A stretch of DNA of 33,301 nt, taken from the NCBI RefSeq assembly GCF_001949145.1, contig NW_019091454.1, positions 217,971-251,271 of the forward strand, in the 5' to 3' direction. The stretch's first letter is position 1; the number at the start of each line of letters is the position of its first letter. The notes under the pieces were generated by a model. The model made no database searches and had not been told where the DNA came from. It worked only from the letters and a program-made list of their open reading frames with translations. This document shows positions 22,601 to 28,580 of the stretch, piece after piece. This stretch comes from Acanthaster planci (Eukaryota > Echinodermata > Asteroidea > Valvatida > Acanthasteridae). Made by a program: the position numbers and the translations under genes.

Positions 22601-23343
22601 NNNNNNNNNNNNNNNNNNNNNNNNNNNNNNNNNNNNNNNNNNNNNNNNNNNNNNNNNNNNNNNNNNNNNNNNNNNNNNNNNNNNNNNNNNNNNNNNNNNN
22701 NNNNNNNNNNNNNGGCTCATCGCTGTGGTGGTGGAGAGCTTTTGTCCCCGGTGGTAATCCACTTGCTCTAAATACCCCAAACCCTGGTATACGGTTTCAA
22801 AATAACGCTGGATTATCACCACTTTAGAGAGTGAAAAATGCCGGTAATGCCCAGCAGCCTGGTCTTTTGTTCAGAGTACGGTCTTCTGTTACAAGGCCCT
22901 GTTTACTTTGTCCGAGTTCGGAGACCCTGGCCACACATATAAACCATACGGCTCCGATTTCGAAGTCCCCGGCTGGTAGCGGTTAATACTGGTACATAAG
23001 GTTTCCCAACACTAAGCTATTGATTGACCATATTGACTCTTGCTGTCTTGTCATGTCCTCAAGGTACATGTAGGCTACACAGTACCATTCAGCCCAACTC
23101 ACACATCGCAGTCTTCATGTGTTTTGTGCATTTTGTCTAAGGCTTTTTTGTATATGTTTGCTTTCTTTACCCTCCAGGCATATTCTGTATGGTATGACAG
23201 AAATGGATACGTTCCCTCTAGTAGCACAGTATGCACCAACAAACATGAATAATGAAACCATGGCAACAATGATGGAGCATGTCTCCTTCATCCAATGCTC
23301 TGTTCAATCAGCAACCTTGTCTCTCAAGATGGACTTTTCATAA
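4055..23343 (+). CDS. Transferrin receptor / GCPII-family type II membrane protein, probably inactive (NAALADL2-like)
   Basis: Coding exons are 4077-4627, 6837-7188, 8380-8502, 10965-11115, 14182-14352, 16077-16175, 17067-17419, 17585-17707, 20588-20783, 21758-21926 and 23178-23343. All introns are GT-AG and phases match, giving about 817 residues. Order: cytoplasmic tail 1-118, transmembrane helix about 121-141, stalk, PA domain about 300-440, M28 peptidase-like domain about 445-640, dimerisation domain about 655-817. Segments align along their whole length with human GCPII/PSMA and TfR1 (for example GELVYVHYA, GDPLTPG, LPSIPV, YIILGGH, GSMEWVEEH, YMERAF). GCPII needs two zincs and a catalytic Glu. 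Here the catalytic Glu position reads Ala (WGGAEYG), the bridging Asp is lost, and the segment with the last His ligand is absent. A hydrolase is therefore unlikely, and a receptor or pseudoenzyme role is inferred. The long tail, length and lost site recall NAALADL2. The ectodomain has about 71 Met in 676 residues. The 5' UTR exon was not found. Confidence 0.88.
4628..6836. other. Intron 1, no other gene seen
   Basis: AT-rich intron with many TACATGTA words (5821-5836, 5914-5928, 6162-6184). I see no repeat boundaries or RNA genes. The open frames inside it match no family I know. Confidence 0.4.
6837..7188 (+). CDS. Exon 2: start of ectodomain
   Basis: The acceptor TTGTTGACAG and donor CAG|GTATGT give 117 full codons after completing a Ser codon. 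RIAEYTRSIFSQHQCVSGIP, joined across exons 1 and 2, matches the GCPII region ENIKKFLYNFTQIPHLAG. LRDLGFTNVRVSSYNVLTSHP matches the following strand of the family. It ends just before the PA domain in FSGSGQVQ. Confidence 0.85.
7336..7490 (+). repeat. Two diverged direct repeats about 104 bp apart
   Basis: GTAAGTCGGACTTTCACTTA (7339) and GTAAGTTTGATTTTTGCTTA (7443) each lead through a similar stretch to CTTGGAACATT / CCTGGAACATT. They look like an old local duplication in intron 2. Confidence 0.5.
7527..7714 (+). repeat. 94-bp tandem duplication, two identical copies
   Basis: The 94 bases at 7527-7620 recur at 7621-7714 with no difference that I can see, starting TGGACAAAACATGACATTTT. Perfect identity in a non-coding intron means a recent duplication or an assembly artefact. 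Confidence 0.9.
7715..8379. other. Rest of intron 2, nothing recognised
   Basis: No exon, RNA gene or element boundary supported. Short ACATG-rich words occur near 7948-7962. Confidence 0.35.
8380..8502 (+). CDS. Exon 3: PA domain, first half
   Basis: Forty-one codons in phase 0 between TATTTCTAG and the donor CAA|GTAAGC. GELVYVHYASQGDLLLL and SGKIAIARQG are the typical opening of the protease-associated (apical) domain in GCPII and TfR, where the same residues read GDLVYVNYA and GKIVIARYG. Confidence 0.88.
8503..9973. other. Intron 3 left part
   Basis: Non-coding. It contains a short AACCAAACCAAACCAAACTGG run (about 8635-8655) and a long ACATGT word cluster at 9262-9293. Nothing else recognised. 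Confidence 0.35.
9974..10930. mobile_element. Non-autonomous hAT-like DNA transposon
   Basis: CAGAGATGCCACT at 9974-9986 is repeated exactly in inverted form, AGTGGCATCTCTG, at 10918-10930. TAATAT lies directly outside both ends (9968-9973 and 10931-10936), which is a good target-site duplication. The CAGAGATG end resembles hAT termini, but hAT elements usually duplicate 8 bases and only 6 match here. The 957-bp interior has no transposase I can recognise. It is inserted in intron 3, with its right end 34 bases before exon 4. Confidence 0.8.
10965..11115 (+). CDS. Exon 4: PA domain, middle
   Basis: Fifty codons plus one base, acceptor TTTTTTGTTAG, donor ATGG|GTAGGT. GGMKGLLLFTDPAD and GDPLTPGCPAM correspond to GAKGVILYSDPAD and GDPLTPGYPA of GCPII. 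Eight of 50 residues are Met, including an MMM run. The acceptor lies only 34 bases after the end of a DNA transposon. Confidence 0.88.
11116..11760. other. Intron 4 left part
   Basis: Non-coding, with an ACATGT cluster at 11194-11220. No element boundary or exon seen. Confidence 0.35.
11761..13681. mobile_element. DNA transposon with TACCGTAATTTTC inverted ends
   Basis: The left end TACCGTAATTTTCAGGTTAT (11761) and the right end, read in reverse complement TACCATAATTTTCGGAATAT (13681), are alike over about 30 bases, continuing ATAAGC-GC / ATAGGC-GC. A second copy of the right end lies at about 31560-31857. The element contains a nested TTAA-flanked MITE at 12337-12931. A 155-codon open frame (11716-12183) crosses the left boundary and shows no transposase motif that I recognise. 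The superfamily is not resolved. Confidence 0.7.
12337..12931. mobile_element. TTAA-flanked MITE (piggyBac-like), nested
   Basis: TTAA at 12337-12340 is followed by CCACTCAGCGCCGGGG. At the other end CCCCGGCAGGAAGTGG precedes TTAA at 12928-12931. These ends are imperfect inverted repeats (12 of 16). A second copy of the right 270 bases at 22714-22986 ends exactly at TTAA too, which fixes the boundary. TTAA target duplication is typical of piggyBac (also Kolobok) elements. No transposase is present. Confidence 0.75.
13684..13960 (+). mobile_element. tRNA-derived SINE, sense
   Basis: A-box-like TTGGCGTAGTGGTTC (about 13692) and B box GGGTTCAAATCC (13733-13744) form a tRNA-like head. The body with GGTCCACATGTGGATTGGG and TTTTCAGTCCCTACC is shared with the antisense copy at 2430-2635. 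The end, up to about 13960, is followed by an ATAATA-rich tail. It abuts the right end of the transposon at 13681. Confidence 0.7.
13961..14181. other. Intron 4 right end
   Basis: AT-rich sequence leading to the acceptor of exon 5, with an ATAATA-type tail of the SINE at its start and an ACATGT cluster at 14080-14120. Confidence 0.4.
14182..14352 (+). CDS. Exon 5: PA domain to peptidase-like domain
   Basis: Acceptor TATTTCACCAG, donor ACAA|GTAAGA, 56 full codons. KLPSIPVQPVSTQLAVSLLS matches GLPSIPVHPIGYYDAQKLLE of GCPII, and PLDWQGGFNVTYHMG matches the following SSWRGSLKVPYNVG segment. Confidence 0.87.
14353..16076. other. Intron 5, nothing recognised
   Basis: Non-coding AT-rich intron of 1724 bases. 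No repeat boundaries, RNA genes or extra exons could be supported. Confidence 0.35.
16077..16175 (+). CDS. Exon 6: linker strand before the M28-like core
   Basis: Thirty-two full codons, acceptor TGTAATTACAG, donor CCAG|GTAAAT. VQLDLSNMQQQQEVHDVVVT corresponds to the strand MHIHSTNEVTRIYNVIGT in GCPII. It holds a Q4 run. Phases on both sides fit the neighbouring exons. Confidence 0.8.
16176..17066. other. Intron 6, nothing recognised
   Basis: Non-coding, 891 bases, with an ACATGT cluster at 16235-16260 and TGTACATGTGGTACATGTAC near 16585. Confidence 0.35.
17067..17419 (+). CDS. Exon 7: M28-like core with degenerate zinc site
   Basis: This exon of 117 codons holds the former active site. YIILGGH keeps the first His (residue 491). 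The loop that should hold the bridging Asp reads MMSSMGGMTS. WGGAEYG replaces WDAEEFG, so the catalytic Glu is Ala 544 while the next Glu (545) is kept. SYIDLD keeps the Asp (573). Sixteen of 117 residues are Met. The donor is ATG|GTTAGT. Confidence 0.9.
17585..17707 (+). CDS. Exon 8: end of M28-like domain
   Basis: Forty-one codons in phase 0, acceptor TTTATTCTCAG, donor GAG|GTTTGT. VGDHVAFSHMIGIPSVRLYA corresponds to [22 protein letters not shown] of GCPII. The segment between exons 7 and 8 is about 20 residues shorter than in GCPII. Confidence 0.82.
17708..20587. other. Intron 8, longest single-gap intron after intron 4
   Basis: 2880 bases. I searched it for a short phase-0 exon that would encode the family segment missing between exons 8 and 9 and found no convincing candidate. 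It holds a double hairpin at 19167-19241 and ACATGT clusters at 18625-18654 and 18763-18791. Confidence 0.4.
19167..19241. repeat. Two-step hairpin in intron 8
   Basis: GGTGGATAGTC (19180-19190) pairs perfectly with GACTATCCACC (19215-19225). Outside it AACATGG (19167-19173) pairs with CCATGTT (19235-19241), with an internal loop between the two stems and a 24-nt terminal loop. It may be a foldback element. Confidence 0.65.
20588..20783 (+). CDS. Exon 9: start of dimerisation domain
   Basis: Sixty-five codons plus one base, acceptor GTCACCTCCAG, donor ATGG|GTGAGT. SMHKSVAQLATQTVLMLADS and MIPFDSGAVA align with [20 protein letters not shown] and VLPFDCRDYA of GCPII. On that alignment, the stretch that carries the last zinc-ligand His in GCPII is missing between exons 8 and 9. 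Confidence 0.85.
20870..20945. repeat. Possible hAT-type element end
   Basis: GAATATTCAAATAGCGAATTATTG followed by GCTCAGCCCTAA resembles the ends of small hAT-related elements in animals, which read TTAGGGCTGAGC in reverse complement. The other end was not found, so this is only a possibility. Confidence 0.25.
20954..21030. repeat. Near-perfect 29-bp hairpin, 19-nt loop
   Basis: The arm TAAGGTAGCTGTTGGTCATC... at 20954-20982 is the reverse complement of 21002-21030 with one mismatch in 29. The 77-nt foldback lies in intron 9 on the gene's sense strand. Size and stem length are within the range of miRNA precursors, but such a near-perfect stem also fits a foldback transposon. Confidence 0.8.
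21669..21702. repeat. Perfect 14-bp stem hairpin, 6-nt loop
   Basis: AGTCTGTAGTAATG (21669-21682) and CATTACTACAGACT (21689-21702) are exact reverse complements around TAAGAT. It lies in intron 9, 56 bases before exon 10. Confidence 0.75.
21758..21926 (+). CDS. Exon 10: dimerisation domain, middle
   Basis: Fifty-five full codons, acceptor CCCCTTTTATAG, donor TGAC|GTAAGT. MVNHRLMYMERAFVGMDPSG matches [20 protein letters not shown] of GCPII. About 12 of 57 residues are Met, the highest density in the protein. Confidence 0.87.
21927..22525. other. Intron 10 left part
   Basis: Non-coding sequence up to the assembly gap. Nothing recognised. Confidence 0.35.
22526..22713. other. Assembly gap (188 N)
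   Basis: A run of N. Its right edge falls inside a TTAA-type MITE copy, and open frames that run through it are artefacts. Confidence 0.99.
22714..22986. mobile_element. Second copy of the TTAA MITE, right part
   Basis: About 270 bases match 12660-12931 in the same orientation, from GGCTCATCGCTG through CCCCGGTGGTAATCC and GGAGACCCTGGCCA to CCCCGGCTGGTAGCGG and TTAA at 22983-22986. The left part is hidden in the gap. Confidence 0.85.
23178..23343 (+). CDS. Exon 11: C-terminus
   Basis: Acceptor TTTACCCTCCAG, 54 residues and TAA at 23341-23343. HILYGMTEMDTFPLVAQYA aligns with [20 protein letters not shown]... of GCPII, and the helix ending in SLKMDFS corresponds to its C-terminal helix. Intron 10 before it contains the assembly gap. 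Confidence 0.82.
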
Positions 23344-23999
23344 GTTACTTAGTGGTGCTTGCACTGTTTGATTTACAATGTATGTGCAGTGAAATGTGTT
23401 TTTGTAATGTCACATCTGTGTACAAACTGATACAAATGTAACAAAATAATTATTTTGTGGAATTGTTGACTTTTTAAAGTGTAACAGCCAGTAGTATGTA
23501 GACTGGTTGTGCTACGTGTACTTTGCCAGTGAATGCCTCTTTATCAGGGAACATAATGTGCATATATGTACATGTATAAATACATGTAGGTTTTTTTTAC
23601 TATTTGTGTTAAAAAAAATTACTTGAAAATTGTTCAGAATCCAAGGGATGAGCAAGTGTTTTATTACATATTCACCCTTATGTCCAAATTGTATCTTGCA
23701 AAGCACAGTTTCATTTGCATATCATTTGCCTAAGTGCTAATATCATTTTCTTCATGTACAAGGCACAGTTAGTTTGAGCTGTTTAAAAATTAAATTACAT
23801 GTACTTGGTTGTATAAAATGAACTGAAATAAATTGCATGTTTCTGTAGCATTTCAGATTTAGTTTAGCTTGAAGTACATGTTTACAAACATTGAAAATGT
23901 ACAACGTACGTGTACAATTCTTTAATTTTTAAATCACAATTTTATTAAATTCTCCATATTGTATATACTGTGGGTTTTATGAATAGCTATACTGTACAA
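23344..23999 (+). other. 3' UTR of the receptor-like gene
   Basis: Sequence after the stop codon, with a consensus AATAAA at 23827-23832 preceded by TAAAATGAACTG. The transcript end is probably near 23850, which would give a 3' UTR of about 0.5 kb. This is inferred from the signal alone. Confidence 0.45.
23827..23832 (+). terminator. Candidate polyadenylation signal AATAAA
   Basis: First consensus AATAAA on the plus strand after the stop codon at 23343. Another lies at 24942-24947, so alternative longer transcripts over the minisatellite are possible. Confidence 0.45.
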
Positions 24000-24500
24000 G
24001 GTTATGAGAAAACCTGATATACTGGAGATTTTATGAAGTTACTGGAGGTTGTGAGAACCTCATTCACTGTGAGATTTATGAAGTTATTGGAGGTTGCGAG
24101 AACCTCATTCAATGTGAGATTTATGAAGTTATTGGAGGTTGTGAGACCCTCATTCACTGTGAGATTTATGAAGTTAATGGAGGTTGTGAGAACCTCATTC
24201 ACTGTGAGATTTCTGAAGTTAATGGAGGTTGCGAGAACCTCATTCACTGTGAGATTTCTGAAGTTAATGGAGGTTGCGAGAACCTCATTCACTGTGAGAT
24301 TTATGAAGTTGCTGGAGGTTGCGAGAACCTCATTCACTGTGAGATTTATGAAGTTAATGGAGGTTGCGAGAACCTCATTCACTGTGAGATTTATGAAGTT
24401 AATGGAGGTTGCGAGAACCTCATTCACTGTGAGATTTATGAAGTTAATGGAGGTTGCGAGAACCTCATTCACTGTGAGATTTATGAAATTTTTGGAGCTT
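24000..24500. repeat. 45-bp minisatellite, ten full copies
   Basis: Ten units of 45 bases run from 24031 to 24480 (consensus start TTATGAAGTTAATGGAGGTT), with a degraded half-copy before (24000-24030) and after (24481-24500). The unit length is a multiple of three, so the array is open on both strands: a MKLMEVARTSFTVRF 15-mer on plus and a NEVLATSINFINLTV-type 15-mer on minus. Each unit contains GAGGTT and AACCTC as a 6-bp stem around GCGAG. Later copies are nearly identical, while earlier ones vary. It lies after the receptor gene's likely poly(A) site. Coding use is not supported. Confidence 0.95.
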
Positions 24501-25640
24501 ATAAGAATACATGACAAAATTCTGACAAGACAGAAAGTTGGAAGAATGAGATGCATCTACACTGATGTACGTATATGTGCCTGCAAATGCATGTTATTAT
24601 ATTTGCCTTTAAATGTTAAGTTAGCTTGTATAAGAATAAGGCACAGAACAGGATTTGGGATTTTTATTCCTTTTTTAGGGGTTAGAAATGAAACGATATC
24701 TATCAGTAGCCTATGCCTGAAAATGATACAATTCCCCTCCCCCGTGCCTATACCCAAAGTGTACAATTATCCTTTATCTTGTACAGCATGCATGTCAGTA
24801 AATCTTCAGCTTATATTTTGCCTATTGCGTCTGTGTTTTGACTTCAATAAACCATCACCTCTGCACAGCAATCATTCCCATCACCGCGTGTCATATTTAT
24901 TGGAGTTAGAAGGAATGGTAGTTTTTGTACAATGCTAAAAAAATAAACTACATAAGTACAGAAGTCTTAATAAATTTCATTATGCTGTTTGCACAATGAA
25001 CAAAAGTTGCACATCTTGCTTGGTTTGTTGGTTACATTGAAATGCCTGTACAGGTATGCATCCTTTTCAACAAATCCTTGAACTATTCACAAGCTAGTTC
25101 TGTGTCTTGAGAATATCCCACCTTTTGACATGTACTGTATAGCCCTGTGCAGGACACATGAATTGTTTTACAATATTCACTCTGTAGGTAGAGATGCCAA
25201 GAGTTTCATTGTTATATTTACAAGAACATATGCAACAGACCCACAAGCATTTTCATAATACATGTAGTAGTCTGTGGAACTATATGCTCTTGTGACTGCA
25301 TTGGGTTTCCTCAGGCACTTCTCCTTAATTAACCACTGCAGTTTGATTAATCTGAAGGAATGAAAATGAACAAGAAAAACATTCCTTTTGTATCAATGGA
25401 ATCTGTTCTATTCTGATTTACAATGGCTGTTCAAAACTTGGTCCCTTTTCAACAAATCGGTCTTAGCTAGGGCAATTTCTGACCTAATCTTGCATACACT
25501 GGCATACCAAGATAAGTAAGAAGTCACTACAAGTATATTGAATTAAAGGGTTTTTGGAGCTAAAATATGAATTTAGGTTTACAGATGTAAGTGAAAATAT
25601 TGTCACTGGTGTTTATGCAGAGGCTGAATAAAGCAACATT
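24501..25640. other. Intergenic, no gene supported
   Basis: An open frame continues on plus from the minisatellite to 24938, followed by AATAAA at 24942-24947. Its 150 unique codons show no domain or composition typical of a protein. The rest is AT-rich with nothing recognised. Confidence 0.35.
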
Positions 25641-25668
25641 TTACTTCAACTAAGGCCCAGCCTATACA

Positions 25669-25920
25669 CCGTGCTACTGCCGTGCCTACTTCAATTTCTT
25701 TAAGTTCGGCACGGCTATTGCACGTCGGTAGCGCAATTTGGCTTGGCAAATGGAATTTGGCATGGCAAGCCCTTTAGCTCAACAGGGTATGCCACGCTTC
25801 CTTCATTCCAATGGAAATGGCATGACACTGCTTTAAGTTCGGCATTTAGCGCAACTGCTGTGCTATTACCGTGCTACTGCCACACTCATTTGAATTAAGT
25901 TCAGCACGGCAGTGGCACGG
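25669..25920. mobile_element. Short GC-richer inverted-repeat element (MITE-like)
   Basis: CCGTGCTACTGCCGTGC (25669-25685) is repeated in inverted form at 25904-25920 with one mismatch. The interior repeats AAGTTCGGCACGGC and CCGTGCTACTGCC and is clearly richer in GC than its surroundings. No clear target duplication was found, so the exact ends are open. Confidence 0.6.
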
Positions 25921-28273
25921 CATCTAATCTTGTCCTAATTTTTTCAATTACAAAAATGCAGTTGCAACAAATGTTCCAGAAAAACAAGAATACAAGCAAA
26001 ATCAACTGTCTGTGAAATGGGCAAGTAGATCCTTAAGAAGAGGGATAAAATCAATATTAAAACCACACTTAGTTCTGCAAAATGCTAGAAAGTTAGAAAG
26101 TAAGATCACTACTGAATTAGACAACTACATATACATTTAAATGTATTAAAGCATTCAAAACAAACACAGCAGAATCTGCGCCATTCAATCTACACACATA
26201 AAACCCCCTTTCCAACAGCACACAAAATAAAAAAGTTTACACAACTATGCAATACAAAAATTCTTCCACCTTACTAGAATACAAAACTTAGGTTGAAATA
26301 TACTCCCCTTACATCCACAAAATATCAATTACAATGTCACATGATTTCAGTAAAAAAATTCATTCAAGTGAAACACCTTAAAAATTATTATATAAAGCAT
26401 GCAACCCATAGTTATAATAATGCAAATTAATTAGTTCATCATGCAGATAATTTCACTTGATTAGCATATACATGTATTAAAAACATTAAAACTAACTGTT
26501 GTATTAAAGACCACAGCTCTGGCACTGTTAAAAGCAGCATCAGCTTCCTGAAGGTTGTTAGAACCATTCATAGAGAGGCTACAAGTTTGTTTAGTCTTTT
26601 CGTACATGCCAGCATCTTCACAAAATATGAACCAAATGTGATGACAAACTTCAATTTTTTTTTACGTACATGTAGTTCAAGGTCTCAGTATGGCATTAAA
26701 GGTGGAAAATATGTCAACGTTTTTCCAGCATAGATAAATGTAGAAATATTTCTTAAAAACCGGTCAGTTTGTTGAAGTTGTTTGTGTAACAGAGTACTTA
26801 TCAACAAACTGGAACATTTCAACAATTGTAATCCATCAACATGTTGATACAGTAGCTACATGCATTATGCCCAAATGCAATCAACATATAAAACATGATT
26901 CAGCTACTGACCAGCTTGGTGACACAGGATTGGTACCAGGAAATCTGAAAAAATAAATTCACATTTCTAGTAAATGTTATTTTCATCAAAGTGATGTTTT
27001 GGACAGCTCATCTTAGCACTGAATCTGGCTAAATTAGCAACAGATGGCAATTTTACTTGTGTTTTAGAATCAGAATCACTCAGTCATTTCTGACTGCAGA
27101 GATGCATGTAAAAATAAGGTACCGTGGTAACTTGGTAAACCACCCTTTACAGATACAACCACCTTGATAGTATTTGAGTTTGTACTCAACACTGAAATAG
27201 TGCAAACCCATTTTTTAACAACAGTTACAAGTATAAACATCAAGTTCAACTTACACATGATTAATACATGTATGTGCTTCTGGAAACTTGATAGCACAAG
27301 TGCTACCTGTGCTGAAGAATGGTATTTATACATTTAAAGCTCTTTCTGAGAGGACAGAGCATGGCCTACAGAACTTTATCAGATACAGAAAACATAAGCC
27401 AAGCCAAGTAAGCCCAGAAATATGTCCTGGTTCTTTAGGCCTGTATAATGAATTGAAATACACATTACACACGGGCAATGGCGCATGCACCATCTTCACA
27501 CGCCTTACAACTGTGTGTACAATTAATCTCACCACTCGTTTGTATTGTATATTTGAACACACGGTTGCAAACCACCAGACAGATCAGAACTGATGATCAG
27601 ACAGATTACACCGGAAGTAAATGCATCATTTGAAAGGATAAGTGGCACCAAGACGTCTTTCAAAACTAAGCATTTGTCTGAATTTCAGTAACAGTCATTG
27701 TTTTCTAAAATTCTTGTTAAACCTCGGTCACTGACAAATTGAAATCCCATAGAAGATGCAACATTCTGCACCTGAATATGCAAAAATATTGGAAAGATCC
27801 TTGACTACTACACTCGCAGTATGATATTAGGAATTCTTGGAATGATCTATTTCTCTGCTCTTTTGGTCACATGACATTTAAATGACAAGACTAGTTTGGG
27901 TCTTAAAAAGCTTTAATGAAGGCAAGTTTAAGCTAGACTCACAAGAAAACATGGAAAGCCCTGGTGCAATCAGTTATTACATCTTGCTTTTACAGATACA
28001 ATGTATATAAACATTGCTGTCATGCCTTGTAAACTGAACAGCATACATATTTATCAAAAGTAAGAAAATGTGGTAATTATTGTAGAATGTTTGCAAAGTT
28101 CAATTAGAACATTTTAACTAATTCCTCAATGCAGGAAACCAGATGGTAATTTTTTATAGAAAATACCATGTTATGTACAAAAGTTGTCGTAGTGACTTTG
28201 TTATGCCAAATGGTTTGTTCAACAAAGCATGTTCGATTGATGTAAAGAGCACACTGAAGTACTGTTTCAGGTT
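25921..28273. other. Intergenic, nothing recognised
   Basis: About 2.3 kb of AT-rich DNA between the convergent genes. I see no exon, RNA gene or clear repeat. The short open frames near 27076-27593 overlap on both strands and match nothing. Confidence 0.35.
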
Positions 28274-28279
28274 TTTATT
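28274..28279 (-). terminator. Candidate poly(A) signal for the calpain gene
   Basis: TTTATT on plus is AATAAA on minus, 119 bases past the calpain stop codon. A nearer one is at 28353-28358. Either could be used. Confidence 0.4.
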
Positions 28280-28397
28280 CAAACTATACAAGTTGCATTA
28301 CTCCTTGTAACAATCTCAACATGTTAGCAGCAAACTGCACACAGGCCTGGAATTTATTATCAAGTTCTGGAGTGCTGTAGAAACAGTTACTTGGTGT

Positions 28398-28580
28398 TTA
28401 GAAAGCTTCCAGATCATTAGTTGTATGGACAACTACACTGATAGATCCTGGTCTAGTCTCATCTGTCTTACGGCCTTTTCCATGTAATGGTGAGGTGTAT
28501 TGCTTAGGTTGATTGTCCACTGGAGCCATGAAGACAGCTGCTCCCATGAACTGGTCCTTCACAACATTACTGTTCCATAT
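28398..28580 (-). CDS. CAPN5: Calpain last exon: end of C2 domain
   Basis: Sixty codons plus stop, phase 0, acceptor TTTCTTCCTCAG. IWNSNVVKDQFMG matches VWNHRVLKDEFLG of calpain-5, and RPGSISVVVHTTNDLEAF matches the closing strand LPGTVAVHILSSTSLMAV. Confidence 0.9.
   Translation of the reverse strand: MWNSNVVKDQFMGAAVFMAPVDNQPKQYTSPLHGKGRKTDETRPGSISVVVHTTNDLEAF

Noticed and set aside
22483-22827. Open frames on both strands across the N run
   Set aside because: They are open only because N positions contain no stop.
24031-24480. The 45-bp array as a CRISPR array
   Set aside because: The units are contiguous with no unique spacers and the context is an animal genome.
24481-24938. Real protein gene continuing from the minisatellite
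   Set aside because: The 150-codon open stretch has no recognisable domain, and a frame this long is not improbable by chance in the window. It is kept only as a point to check.
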